NCBI GenBank assembly: GCA_024970065.1
Contig: CP103908.1
Location: 1,674,001-1,738,000, forward strand
From: Pediococcus acidilactici
GTDB taxonomy: Bacteria > Bacillota > Bacilli > Lactobacillales > Lactobacillaceae
DNA length: 64,000 bases
Direction of reading: 5' to 3'
Part shown: piece after piece, positions 1 to 9,932 of the stretch
How the letters are laid out: the number at the start of each line of letters is the position of its first letter
Position numbering within the stretch: the first letter of the stretch is position 1
Position numbers and translations under genes: made by a program
Notes under the pieces: model-generated
The model's input: only the letters and a program-made list of their open reading frames with translations
Told to the model about the DNA's origin: nothing
Database searches by the model: none

Positions 1-1
1 C

Positions 2-142
2 ATCATCATCCTCTACGTGGGGATTTCCCTGCTTCACGGAAATGACATCCTGGTTAAAATTATTGATAACGTCGTCGTCATCATTTCTAACTACGCTTTT
101 AGTAAACTAGTCGTTTTTCGGACGAAGAAAAAATGGGAGTAA
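2..142 (+). CDS. C-terminal end of a GtrA-like membrane protein (partial)
   Basis: Open reading frame entering from the left edge and stopping at TAA 140-142; 46 residues are visible. They form a hydrophobic segment (IIILYVGISLLHG, then a second stretch ending VVVIISNYAFSKLVVFR) followed by a basic tail RTKKKWE. The pattern of a last membrane helix, an N-x-x-x-S/N-K/R-x-x-V/W-F-R motif and a short Lys-rich tail is typical of GtrA-family flippase-like proteins, which move lipid-linked sugars in teichoic acid or polysaccharide pathways. Only the tail is visible, so the family call is tentative; the reading frame itself is convincing because it ends exactly at the terminator shared with ligA. 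Confidence 0.55.
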   Translation: MIILYVGISLLHGNDILVKIIDNVVVIISNYAFSKLVVFRTKKKWE

Positions 143-152
143 TCCCATTTTT

Positions 153-155
<3 letters not shown>
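128..155. terminator. Bidirectional intrinsic terminator between gtrA-like gene and ligA
   Basis: Perfect stem AAAAAATGGGA / TCCCATTTTTT with a tiny loop. It contains the stop codon of the plus-strand gene and touches the stop codon of ligA on the minus strand, and has a T-run on both sides, so it can end transcription from both directions. Confidence 0.8.
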
Positions 156-2201
<2,046 letters not shown>

Positions 2202-2957
2202 CTATAATTTCAGGTCAAGTTCGATCGGACAATGGTCTGACCCAAAAATCTCCGTATGAATTTTAGCATCCGCGAGCTGGTTATCCAATGCTTGGGAGGT
2301 CACAAAATAATCGATTCGCCAGCCGGCATTGTTGGCTCGCGCGTTAAATCGGTAACTCCACCACGAGTAAACGCCCTCTTTATCAGGGTAGAAGTAGCGG
2401 TAAGTATCCGTAAACCCGCTTTGCAGCAACTCGGTAAACTTTTGCCGTTCTTCATCAGTAAATCCGGCGTTATGATGGTTAGTGCGATCGTTTTTCAAAT
2501 CGATTTCTTCGTGAGCTACGTTTAGATCCCCACAAAAAATTACCGGCTTAGTGTCGGCAAGTTGCTTTACGTAAGCTCGGAAGGCGTCGTCCCAGTTCAT
2601 TCGGAAATCCAACCGGCGTAATTCTGGTTGTGAATTAGGGGTGTAGCAAGTAACTAAGAAAAATTCCTCGTATTCTAGGGTGATTACCCGGCCCTCTTGG
2701 TCAAATTCCGGAATTCCTAAACCATAAGAAACCGCCACCGGCTCCCGTTTAGTAAAAATGGCCGTTCCCGAATACCCCTTCTTTTCTGCGTAATTCCAGT
2801 ATTGGTGGTACCCCGGCAAATCTAGGTCAATTTGTCCTTCCTGTAGCTTGGTTTCTTGAACACAAAACATATCCGCATCCAACTCGTTGAAAACGTCCAA
2901 AAAGCCGTGCTTTACCGCCGCACGTAAACCATTCACATTCCACGAAATTAATTTCAA
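2202..2957 (-). CDS. exoA: Exodeoxyribonuclease III / AP endonuclease
   Basis: Base-excision repair enzyme of the exonuclease-endonuclease-phosphatase family that cuts at abasic sites. Conserved motifs are all present: the N-terminal SWNVNGLRA, CVQETKL (metal-binding Glu), Y-Y/W-N stretch, GDLNVAHEEIDL, and the C-terminal GWRIDYF and GSDHCPIEL catalytic His. I chose the TTG at 2957 as start (251 residues, beginning KLISWNVNG) because the upstream ATG at 2972 lies before a GGGGGG ribosome-site-like run and adds five residues not usual in the family. It precedes ligA and is probably cotranscribed with it. Confidence 0.93.
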   Translation of the reverse strand: MKLISWNVNGLRAAVKHGFLDVFNELDADMFCVQETKLQEGQIDLDLPGYHQYWNYAEKKGYSGTAIFTKREPVAVSYGLGIPEFDQEGRVITLEYEEFFLVTCYTPNSQPELRRLDFRMNWDDAFRAYVKQLADTKPVIFCGDLNVAHEEIDLKNDRTNHHNAGFTDEERQKFTELLQSGFTDTYRYFYPDKEGVYSWWSYRFNARANNAGWRIDYFVTSQALDNQLADAKIHTEIFGSDHCPIELDLKL

Positions 2958-3097
2958 AACCGTGCCCCCCATTTCTAGTTATCTCTTATAATTATCGCAC
3001 AACTTGACGGAAATTTATTAAAGTTTGTCTAGCAAACTAGGTTGTTTACCACTTAAGCGGTTTTACGGTTATAATCAAGCTAGGAAGGTGATAAATT

Positions 3098-3598
3098 ATG
3101 AAAATTAACGTTGCATTATCTAACGGGTACTTACCCGATCGTTTTGGTAAATACGCTCCCGCAACCGACAAGCTTCACGACCTACCAATTCGGTCTTTTC
3201 CCATTGAAATTAGTGGGTTGCCTACAGACACAGCGGCTTTGGCATTAACCTTGATTGATTACGATGCCGTTCCCGTTGCTGGTTTTCCGTGGATTCATTG
3301 GATCGCAACCGACATTGCCGTAACCGATCTAATTCCTGAAAACGCCAGCGCTTTGGAAAACGGGATGACCCAGGGAAAGAATAGTTACGTCTCTAAGTTT
3401 TTAGACGTAGATGATCCTGCAATCTTCGAACACTATTCGGGACCTAAGCCACCTACCGACCACGAATATACGTTGACCGTTTACGCGCTCAAGGAACCTA
3501 CTAACCTACCTAAGGGATTCTATCTGAACGACTTAATGCGTAAAACCGAAGCATTAGCCTTAGATTCAGCGCAAATCAAGATTCCATCCCGCGGTTAA
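3098..3598 (+). CDS. YbhB/YbcL-type PEBP-family protein
   Basis: 166 residues, matching the bacterial phosphatidylethanolamine-binding / Raf kinase inhibitor-like family. Hallmarks are ALTLIDYDAVP...GFPWIHWIATDI (the D-x-D-A-P...H-W core of the ligand pocket) and the YSGPKPPTDHEYTLTVYAL segment. The biochemical role of bacterial members is not established; a phosphate-anion-binding pocket is the family expectation. Cytosolic: no signal peptide or membrane segment. It stands alone, with an AAGGTG ribosome site, a TATAAT box about 25 bases upstream, and a strong terminator after it. Confidence 0.88.
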   Translation: MKINVALSNGYLPDRFGKYAPATDKLHDLPIRSFPIEISGLPTDTAALALTLIDYDAVPVAGFPWIHWIATDIAVTDLIPENASALENGMTQGKNSYVSKFLDVDDPAIFEHYSGPKPPTDHEYTLTVYALKEPTNLPKGFYLNDLMRKTEALALDSAQIKIPSRG

Positions 3599-3636
3599 GT
3601 TTAGACCCTGGTTGGTTGATATAGGGTAGAGTTATT

Positions 3637-3682
3637 GAAAAAACGCTTTTTAAGAATTGAATTCTCAAAAAGCGTTTTTTGG
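3637..3682. terminator. Intrinsic terminator after the PEBP gene
   Basis: Long stem AAAAAACGCTTTTT...AAAAAGCGTTTTTT interrupted by a GAATTGAATTC loop region, with T-run at the end. Symmetric, so it may work in both directions. Confidence 0.8.
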
Positions 3683-3705
3683 TTGTTTTTCTAAATATGA
3701 CGCAA

Positions 3706-3792
3706 CGGGCACCAGTTCCCTAACTAAAAATCGGCAACTATGCCTAAATTAGACATAATTACCGATTCCTCATTAATATTCACAGTCTGCGC
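3706..3792. repeat. Intergenic palindromic repeat, second subfamily, copy 1
   Basis: Contains the hairpin AATCGG...CTATGCC / AGACATAAT...CCGATT followed by a CATTAATATTCACAGTCTGCG tail. The same layout (AATyGrC..ttATGCC - GGCATAAt.. stem, then GTTAATnCTyrCAA...CACTCTTTT tail) recurs at 23006-23142 and 51340-51430. This copy is the most diverged. It lies 3' of both neighbours, consistent with a terminator-like role. Confidence 0.5.
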
Positions 3793-3809
3793 AATTTTTA
3801 GTTCATTTC

Positions 3810-5720
3810 TTAATTTTTGTTTCGCCGGGCCCGAGCCATTTTATCCAACTGCTTCTGGGCTTTTTTAGAACCCCGTTCTAGATCTTTACGCATTTTTCGT
3901 TGGTGAAAATCAGTAAAGAGGCTCTCCAAGTCATAATCCACGGGATACAATTTGTTGGCAGCCATTTTTAACCGCGTTCGTTTTCGTAAAACATTTTGAA
4001 AACTATGTTCTACAAAAACTGCTACCGTGTCATCGCCGTTATCTTCGTAAACTAGTCCCGTCTTTTTGAGTTCCGTTAAATAAACCTGATCGCCTTTTTG
4101 GTACCTCAATTCATTTTCTGCTTTATCGGACAGATCATCAGTCTTTGCCAACTTTGGAAACTGTATTTTTTCCGTTGCATATTCTGCCTGATTGGCAATA
4201 TATTTATCTGCCCGCTGAATCAATGCTTTGGGCATCCTCATTTTTTTGGCAATCCAAAGCGCCTGACTGTCGCCAACTTCACCAACTTGCAGTACGTACT
4301 TCGGAGTTAGCGTTTCACGATCAAATTTCATTGCGGCCGGCGTAAAATCCGCATGCTTTTTAGTAAAATTCTTAATCTCTCCATAATGGGTCGTAGCAAC
4401 AATCAGTGCTCCCTTTCGATATAAATCCTCCAGAATCGCGATCGCCAGTCCGGCCCCTTCGTTAGGATCGGTACCGCTGCCCAACTCATCTAATAAAACC
4501 AATGTATTGCGACCGGCATTTTGAACAATCTTTGCAATATTTTTCATGTGGGCAGAAAAGGTGCTGAGTTGATTTTCAATATTCTGCTCATCGCCGATAT
4601 CCACAAATAGTTGGTCAAAAACTGCTAATTCAGTCCCTGCTTGGGCAGGAACTTGTAATCCAGCCATCGCCATCAAGGTTAACAATCCCACTGTTTTCAT
4701 GACGATTGTCTTACCACCGGCGTTAGCACCAGTAATAATCAATCCCCGGTAATCCTTTCCTAATTGAAAGTCTAACGGCACGGGGGTACCGACCAAGAAC
4801 GGGTGCCGCCCTTGAATTATATTAATGCGCTCCGCTTGGTTGATTTGCGGAGTAATTCCACCGTATTCCCGGCTATACTTCGCCCTTGCAAAGATAATGT
4901 CAAACATTGTCACAGCGTCAATAGCATTTAAAATACTTGTTCTTTGTTCACTTAATTCGCCCGTTAATTCAGCTAAAACCTGATAGCTTTCAGATTCGAT
5001 GACTGCCTTTTGAAATGCGAGTTTTTCGTTAAGCTTAGCGACTAAATCCAGCTCGATATAAACGGTTTGACCGTTACTTGATTGATCCACAATCGTACCA
5101 GGAACCTTAAATTTATAGGATGCTTTAATTGGGACGGTTATCGAGCCTTGCTTTTCAACTATCAAAACGTCCTGGATCATCGGCTTGTTTTTAGGACTTC
5201 GCAAAAACTTCATTAGTTTATCGTGAATTTCGTCCTTGATGGTTTTAAACTGTCTTCGCGCCTTCCGAAGATCTCGAGAAGCATCATCTAATACTTCATA
5301 ATCATCAACCTTTTGGTAAATGTGCTCTTCGGTAGTCGTGAATTTAGATAACGCCTGGCTGTACTTATATAGGGTCGGCGTCTGATACCGATTCTTTTCA
5401 AAGAATTTTTTTAACATCCGGTTACTACGCAAGAAATCTGCAAATTCGATTAGCTCCGCGGGTGTCAGAATCACGCCCTTATCAATTTTATTCATTAACC
5501 GGTTAATCTGTTTCAAGCCTAGTAATGGAATATATTGACCACTTTCAATAATTATTCGTGCTTCTTTAGTTTCTTGTTGTTTAACCCTGATACTTGCTAA
5601 ATTGCTTTCAATTGGCATATTTTCAAGTTTCTCTTTACTAAAATCACCAACTGCTTTGGCAATAACTCCCCTTTTTACTCGGTCAAATTGTAGTTTTTTA
5701 AATAATGATTGATCAAACAT
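3810..5720 (-). CDS. Short MutS2-family ATPase lacking the Smr nuclease domain
   Basis: 636 residues. MutS-type ABC ATPase core is clear: Walker A GANAGGKT at 331-338, Q-loop region, signature STFSAHMKNI at about 387, Walker B LVLLDELGSGTD with Asp411/Glu412, and a MutS2-like coiled lever arm before it (about 120-290). Canonical MutS2 is near 790 residues and ends in an Smr nuclease with an HGxGTG loop; here the protein stops after a basic KOW-like/linker tail (KKAQKQLDKMARARRNKN) with no Smr motif. MutS2 acts on recombination intermediates or collided ribosomes; without Smr this protein should bind and hydrolyse ATP but not cut via Smr. Probably a second, shorter paralog rather than the genome's main MutS2. 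Transcribed alone with a structured leader. Confidence 0.85.
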   Translation of the reverse strand: MFDQSLFKKLQFDRVKRGVIAKAVGDFSKEKLENMPIESNLASIRVKQQETKEARIIIESGQYIPLLGLKQINRLMNKIDKGVILTPAELIEFADFLRSNRMLKKFFEKNRYQTPTLYKYSQALSKFTTTEEHIYQKVDDYEVLDDASRDLRKARRQFKTIKDEIHDKLMKFLRSPKNKPMIQDVLIVEKQGSITVPIKASYKFKVPGTIVDQSSNGQTVYIELDLVAKLNEKLAFQKAVIESESYQVLAELTGELSEQRTSILNAIDAVTMFDIIFARAKYSREYGGITPQINQAERINIIQGRHPFLVGTPVPLDFQLGKDYRGLIITGANAGGKTIVMKTVGLLTLMAMAGLQVPAQAGTELAVFDQLFVDIGDEQNIENQLSTFSAHMKNIAKIVQNAGRNTLVLLDELGSGTDPNEGAGLAIAILEDLYRKGALIVATTHYGEIKNFTKKHADFTPAAMKFDRETLTPKYVLQVGEVGDSQALWIAKKMRMPKALIQRADKYIANQAEYATEKIQFPKLAKTDDLSDKAENELRYQKGDQVYLTELKKTGLVYEDNGDDTVAVFVEHSFQNVLRKRTRLKMAANKLYPVDYDLESLFTDFHQRKMRKDLERGSKKAQKQLDKMARARRNKN

Positions 5721-5769
5721 CTCTTTTTCCTCTCATAAAAGAGACACCTATCCGATAAAACCTAATTAA

Positions 5770-5877
5770 AACAAAAAAGACCACAGTAATCCCCTGTCGT
5801 CTTCAAACTAAACTTAAAATTTATTTTGACAGGTATCGCTTGTAAAAGCATGCCAAAAAAACCGTCTTTCCCGGTTC
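5770..5877 (-). promoter_or_regulatory. Structured leader with two hairpins and U-tracts: possible attenuator of the mutS2-like gene
   Basis: Read on the minus strand, the leader holds two terminator-like hairpins: AACCG...CGGTT followed by seven T (5854-5877) and AGACGACAG...CTGTGGTCT followed by TTTTTTG (5770-5803), about 50 bases before the start codon. Between them CCTGTC (5828-5833) can pair with GACAGG (5792-5797 region) that forms the left arm of the second terminator, giving mutually exclusive folds. I recognise no T-box, PyrR or known riboswitch signature. The rest of the gap, 5878-6144, shows nothing I can name. Confidence 0.4.
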
Positions 5878-6144
5878 AATTAGCGCCAATATTTACATTT
5901 AGATACTTGCCACACTCATCAAAATTTCCCCATTCGCGTTTAGATAGGTTTTATCAACAAGTAAATTAACAAATTTTAATAGGCTCGTCAAATCTTTGCT
6001 TTTTAAGTCCTCATTACCAATTAGAATTCTTTAAATTATTTTTTTAAAGTTGCGTATTTAAATTTAGGGAGGTTACCCGCCATTCCAGCCTTGTACGTTG
6101 GTAACCATACAATTATATCTCCCCAATTAAATTCAATTGAAATT

Positions 6145-6164
6145 ATATAACAAATTTGTTATAT
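6145..6164. promoter_or_regulatory. Perfect 20-bp palindrome, probable toxin-antitoxin operator
   Basis: ATATAACAAATTTGTTATAT is self-complementary over all 20 bases and lies 25 bases upstream of the toxin start codon, where the antitoxin dimer of a HigBA-type operon normally binds to repress transcription. It is AT-rich enough to overlap the -10 region. Confidence 0.7.
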
Positions 6165-6189
6165 TTCTAAGTATTAAAGAGGTTGATTT

Positions 6190-6549
6190 ATGTACGAAAT
6201 TGATTTTTATTTTGACAAAAATGGAAAAAGCCCAGTATCTGATTATATTGTGTCTCTTTCCAAAAGCCACCAAAAAAATGATCGAGCTATTCTAAAAAAA
6301 ATTATCCACCAGCTTGATTTGTTACAAGATTTAGGGCCAATCTTAAAAGAACCTCAGGTCAAATTTATAAAAGGCTATAAATATCCTCTGATGGAGCTAA
6401 GACCACAACCCGAAAGAATTTTTTACGCCTCTTGGAATAAAAATCGTTATATTCTGCTCCATCATTACTCTAAGAAAAAAAATAGAACCAATCCCCGGGA
6501 AATTCACATTGCGATTAACAGATTAGACGATTGGTTACGTCGACATTAG
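6190..6549 (+). CDS. RelE/HigB-like toxin, phage Gp49-like family
   Basis: 119 residues, highly basic, with the family pattern YEIDFYFDKNGKSPVSDYI at the N terminus, L..LGP.LKEP..K.I.G...PL.ELRP...RIFYASW in the middle and H.Y.KKKNRTNPREIHIAI near the end. This is the layout of Gp49-like/HigB mRNA interferases, which cut mRNA at the ribosome. Toxin-first order and the adjoining XRE antitoxin 15 bases downstream fit HigBA. Intact by length and by the conserved ELRP and K-K-x-x-x-T-P residues. Activity is inferred. Confidence 0.85.
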   Translation: MYEIDFYFDKNGKSPVSDYIVSLSKSHQKNDRAILKKIIHQLDLLQDLGPILKEPQVKFIKGYKYPLMELRPQPERIFYASWNKNRYILLHHYSKKKNRTNPREIHIAINRLDDWLRRH

Positions 6550-6564
6550 AAAGGATTAGTTGAT

Positions 6565-6840
6565 ATGGCTACTTGGAACGAACTCAGAAAAAAAATCACT
6601 AAGAATATTCCAACTGAAGAGTTAAACCTTATTGAAACTCTTACTTATCTACAAGAACGTCGAATCAAGCTAAACATTACGCAAAAAGAGTTGGGTAAAA
6701 GAATTGGCATGGCACAATCTCGTATCGCTAAAATTGAAAGTCTTGACTCCACCCCTTCTTTAGAAACTCTAAATCGCTATGCACATGGTTTAGGATTGGA
6801 AATTAAACTAACTTTAAAACCATTCCTTCATAACCAGTAG
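6565..6840 (+). CDS. XRE-family antitoxin, HigA-like
   Basis: 91 residues with a clear helix-turn-helix: RIKLNITQKELGKRIGMAQSRIAKIES (about 31-57), then a TPSLETLNRYAHGLGLEIKLTLKP tail typical of HigA-type antitoxins. It should neutralise the preceding toxin and repress the operon through the palindrome at 6145. Ribosome site AAAGGA; translation is probably coupled to the toxin gene (15-base gap). Confidence 0.87.
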   Translation: MATWNELRKKITKNIPTEELNLIETLTYLQERRIKLNITQKELGKRIGMAQSRIAKIESLDSTPSLETLNRYAHGLGLEIKLTLKPFLHNQ

Positions 6841-6914
6841 TCGTTCTTTTCAATATAGACACTGCTCTAACTATAGTTCGTAGATTCTATGTATAAAACT
6901 CGTATTTAAAATAA

Positions 6915-6960
6915 AACAGAGGACGAAATTCACAATTGAATTTCGTCCTCTGTTAATTTT
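6915..6960. terminator. Intrinsic terminator of the toxin-antitoxin operon
   Basis: Sixteen-base-pair perfect stem AACAGAGGACGAAATT / AATTTCGTCCTCTGTT with an eight-base loop and a trailing TAATTTTT run. Confidence 0.85.
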
Positions 6961-7189
6961 TAACCATTCTCTCGAAGCGTCCTTCTCCCCATGAAGAATG
7001 CTTCAAGACATTTCTCACTTTATTTTTGCTAGCTTTTTAACCAGTCGTACGTTCTCCGCTGCGATCGCTAGTATGCTTCTCCGTAAAACTACAGCTTTCT
7101 CGTATTCTAATACGTCGTACCGAAACATGCTTTTAACCCGAACTTTCTTCGATCAACTAAATCAAGAAATTAAAAATTGCGCTCTGCAC

Positions 7190-7326
7190 TTTCCTGCTAC
7201 ACAGCCAAAACGGGCTCCATAACCAGCCCTCTTCAGTTAACCAAATTAAGGCATCAATCGCTCAACCCGCGATTAATGCCTTAATTTCTTTAATTTTCAA
7301 AAGTTACCCGGGGTTGAAAACACTCT
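7190..7326 (+). repeat. Intergenic palindromic element, copy 1 (single unit)
   Basis: First copy of a recurring intergenic element whose consensus reads TGCTGCATAGTCGAAA, CGGGCTCC, AACCCAGCTCTCTCCGGTTAACC, then a central hairpin ATCAATCGC / GCGATTAAT, then GTTAATCCTC..AGAGCTACCCGGG...CACTCT. Here the outer stem is TTAAGGCAT / ATGCCTTAA. The element ends on the stop codon of the mleP gene (minus strand). The stretch 6961-7189 upstream holds an open frame (6998-7222) with no recognisable features, which I do not call. Confidence 0.8.
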
Positions 7327-8305
7327 AGATAAATTGAATCAACGTCATCACAATTGGTACGACTACGATGAATAGGACCGTACTTGTCGTTACCAAGTTG
7401 GTAGCGTATTTTACGTCACCATGTGATTCGTTTGCTAGGATTGGCATAACCGCTAATCCAGGTGCTGCTGCTTGCACAATCAACGTTTGCATTTCCATCG
7501 TTGGCAATACGTGTCCGGTGTGTGCACCAAGCAAAATCAAACCGGTAATTACCAATGGTGACAATACGAAACGACCAAGCAACGCAAAGACCGTATCACG
7601 GTCGAAGTGGATGCTCTTCAAGCCGGCGTCGTAAAGCACAATCCCAATGTAAATTAGTGACAATGGGGTTACCAAGTTACCCACGTAACTCAAGGTGTTA
7701 CCAGCCCAGCTTGGCACTGGCAAACCGAGTACCAACCAGATGATGGCAACGATAAAACCAAGGAGTGGTGGCGGAAGTAGTTTCTTCCAGTTCACTTTAC
7801 GTTCTGCAGTTTGGTCACCCTTTTGCTTAGTTGGGTCGTCGTTGGCAATCAAGAATACCCCGAACGCCCACGTCGAAACCGTGTTAGTTACGTAGTAAAC
7901 CAAGAAGTATGCCAAGCTTTGCGAACCAAACAACGCAATGTTCAGTGGCAATCCAATGAAAATGGTGTTTGCGTTAACTACGGTATTCATAAAGAGTCCG
8001 CGGCGTCCTGGGCGAACTTTTAATAACTTAACCGTAATCCATGCAATGATATATCCAATAATTACTCCACCAAACGAATAAATCAATCCGCTTGATAAAC
8101 TAACTAGTTTTGGTAACGTTAAATACTTCATTACCGATACAAAAATTGAAGCTGGTAGAGCTACGTTCATAATCAATTTTGAAATACTACCACTAAAATG
8201 GTCGTCAAACCATCCCATTCCTCGTAGACCAAAGCCAAGGGCCATCATCAACAGAATGGTAATAATACTTTCAACGGACGTAATAAATGCCGCCATCTTA
8301 CCCAC
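7325..8305 (-). CDS. mleP: AEC-family malate permease
   Basis: 326 residues with ten predicted membrane segments, starting with SIITILLMMALGFGLRGMGWF and ending VVVPIVMTLIQFI. The auxin-efflux-carrier fold is evident: two five-helix repeats, the conserved N-x-x-F-I-G-L-P stretch (NTIFIGLPLNIALFG) and P-G-L-A-V-M-P in the second half. AEC permeases import malate or exchange it for lactate in malolactic fermentation; the position after mleA and fumC supports that substrate here. A cytosolic loop (about 150-170) carries charged residues. It is separated from fumC by a palindromic element, so it may be under partly separate expression. Confidence 0.85.
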   Translation of the reverse strand: MGKMAAFITSVESIITILLMMALGFGLRGMGWFDDHFSGSISKLIMNVALPASIFVSVMKYLTLPKLVSLSSGLIYSFGGVIIGYIIAWITVKLLKVRPGRRGLFMNTVVNANTIFIGLPLNIALFGSQSLAYFLVYYVTNTVSTWAFGVFLIANDDPTKQKGDQTAERKVNWKKLLPPPLLGFIVAIIWLVLGLPVPSWAGNTLSYVGNLVTPLSLIYIGIVLYDAGLKSIHFDRDTVFALLGRFVLSPLVITGLILLGAHTGHVLPTMEMQTLIVQAAAPGLAVMPILANESHGDVKYATNLVTTSTVLFIVVVPIVMTLIQFI

Positions 8306-8357
8306 TCTCTCTTTCTCTTTATAACGAGCTTTTGGAAAATCTTCTTAATTCCTGAGC

Positions 8358-8535
8358 TTCTCTGTTGCACAGTCGAAACGTGTTTTTAAACCCAACTTCC
8401 TCCGGCTAACCAATCACAGCATCAATCGCCAAACCCGCGATTAATGCTGTGATCTAGTTAGTCCTCAGAAGCTCCCCGGGTCTAAAAACACTCTAATTTT
8501 CTTAATCCTCGAAGATTACCCGAATTCACTCACTC
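8358..8535 (+). repeat. Intergenic palindromic element, copy 2, with an extra right-end fragment
   Basis: Unit 8358-8495 with stem ATCACAGCAT / ATGCTGTGAT around CAATCGC / GCGATTA. A second partial right end (TTAATCCTCGAAGATTACCCG...CACTCTCTCTT) follows at 8496-8535 and overlaps the stop codon and last few codons of fumC. It separates fumC from mleP inside an otherwise continuous minus-strand cluster. Confidence 0.8.
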
Positions 8536-9914
8536 TCTCTTTTGTTATTCGTCATTTTCAACGGATCGACCCACCGGTCAAAGTCCGCTTCGTTCACCAA
8601 ACCGCTCTTTAACGCAGCTTGCTTGAGGCTCAGTCCTTCCCGACTTGCTAGTTGGGCAATCTCTGCTGCTTGATGATAACCAATGTGTGGCGACAACGCC
8701 GTCACGGTCATTAGTGATTGTTCCACCAAGTCCAACATCCGGTCGGCGTTAATTTCAATTCCCGCGACCATTTTTTCGGTAAACTGAGCCACTACCCCGC
8801 TTAACAAATTGACGGAATCTAAAAAGTTGAAGATAATTACCGGTTTATAAACGTTCATCTCAAAGTTTCCTTGGCTAGCAGCAACGTTAATCGTTACGTC
8901 ATTACCCATTACCTGAGTTGCTGCCATGGTCAATGCTTCCGCTTGGGTTGGATTAACCTTACCAGGCATGATTGAAGACCCGGGTTCGTTAGCCGGAATC
9001 GTCAATTCCCCATAACCAGCCCGCGGACCGCTTGCTAGGAAACGGATGTCGTTAGCGATTTTTAACAAATCGGCTGCCAAAGTTTTCACTGCGCCGTGCA
9101 CAACTCCAATTCCAGAATGTGCACTGAGCCCGAAGAACTTGTTTTGGGTCGTAAATCGTAAGTCGTACACCTTACTCAATTCGTTGACCATTTCTAAGTC
9201 ATAACCAGCAGGAGCGTTCAATCCCGTTCCTACCGCGGTTCCCCCAATCGGCAGTTCTAATAACGTATCCTTGAGCTTCGTCAAGTAGTCTAAATCATGT
9301 TCTAACGTACTTACCCAGCCACTAATTTCTTGGCCAAAAGTCAACGGCGTTGCATCTTGTAGATGGGTCCGCCCAATTTTAACCACGTCCCAATACTGTC
9401 TTTGTTTTTCCGTTAATGTGGCAATCAAGTTTTTAATCACTGGTAGAAGGCGGTTAATTGCTTGACTCGCCGCAATGTTCATTGCCGTAGGGAAGTCGTC
9501 GTTAGAGCTTTGCGATTTGTTGACGTCGTCGTTAGGTAAAAGCGCCAAATCAGAATCGATTTGTTGGGCAACGTGCACAATCACTTCGTTGACGTTCATG
9601 TTCGTCTGGGTTCCCGAACCAGTTTGGAAAACGCGCAGGGGGAAATCCTGCATTAAAGTTGCATCATCTAAGGCCAATAATTGGTCACTCGCCTTTTGAA
9701 TTAACCGCGTTTTTTCGGTAGGTAATAATCCAAACCGATTGTTCACCCCCGCAGCCGCCTTTTTGACGTTAATTAATGCTCGAATTACTTCGACTGGCAT
9801 CAACGGTCCCGTCGCAAAATTATGCCGACTGCGTTCAGTTTGTGCGCCCCATAAAGCCTGTTGAGGCACCTTTACCTTTCCTAATGTATCTTCTTCAATT
9901 CGATAGTCCGCCAT
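8526..9914 (-). CDS. fumC: Class II fumarate hydratase
   Basis: 462 residues; interconverts fumarate and malate without an iron-sulfur cluster. Diagnostic segments: GTAVGTGLNAP, the catalytic SS-loop GSSIMPGKVNPTQ (about 315-327), and TGSGTQTNMNVNEV near the N terminus, plus HDL/HLQDATPLT with the catalytic-pair His. It starts 19 bases after mleA, so fumarate can be hydrated to malate and then decarboxylated to lactate by the neighbouring enzyme. The last residues (KRESE) come from a palindromic repeat that overlaps the 3' end. Confidence 0.95.
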   Translation of the reverse strand: MADYRIEEDTLGKVKVPQQALWGAQTERSRHNFATGPLMPVEVIRALINVKKAAAGVNNRFGLLPTEKTRLIQKASDQLLALDDATLMQDFPLRVFQTGSGTQTNMNVNEVIVHVAQQIDSDLALLPNDDVNKSQSSNDDFPTAMNIAASQAINRLLPVIKNLIATLTEKQRQYWDVVKIGRTHLQDATPLTFGQEISGWVSTLEHDLDYLTKLKDTLLELPIGGTAVGTGLNAPAGYDLEMVNELSKVYDLRFTTQNKFFGLSAHSGIGVVHGAVKTLAADLLKIANDIRFLASGPRAGYGELTIPANEPGSSIMPGKVNPTQAEALTMAATQVMGNDVTINVAASQGNFEMNVYKPVIIFNFLDSVNLLSGVVAQFTEKMVAGIEINADRMLDLVEQSLMTVTALSPHIGYHQAAEIAQLASREGLSLKQAALKSGLVNEADFDRWVDPLKMTNNKRESE

Positions 9915-9932
9915 CGTTATCGCTCCTAATTT

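Noticed and set aside
6998-7222. Open frame of 74 codons after the toxin-antitoxin terminator
   Set aside because: Runs into a palindromic element, lacks a ribosome site and shows no protein-like conservation.
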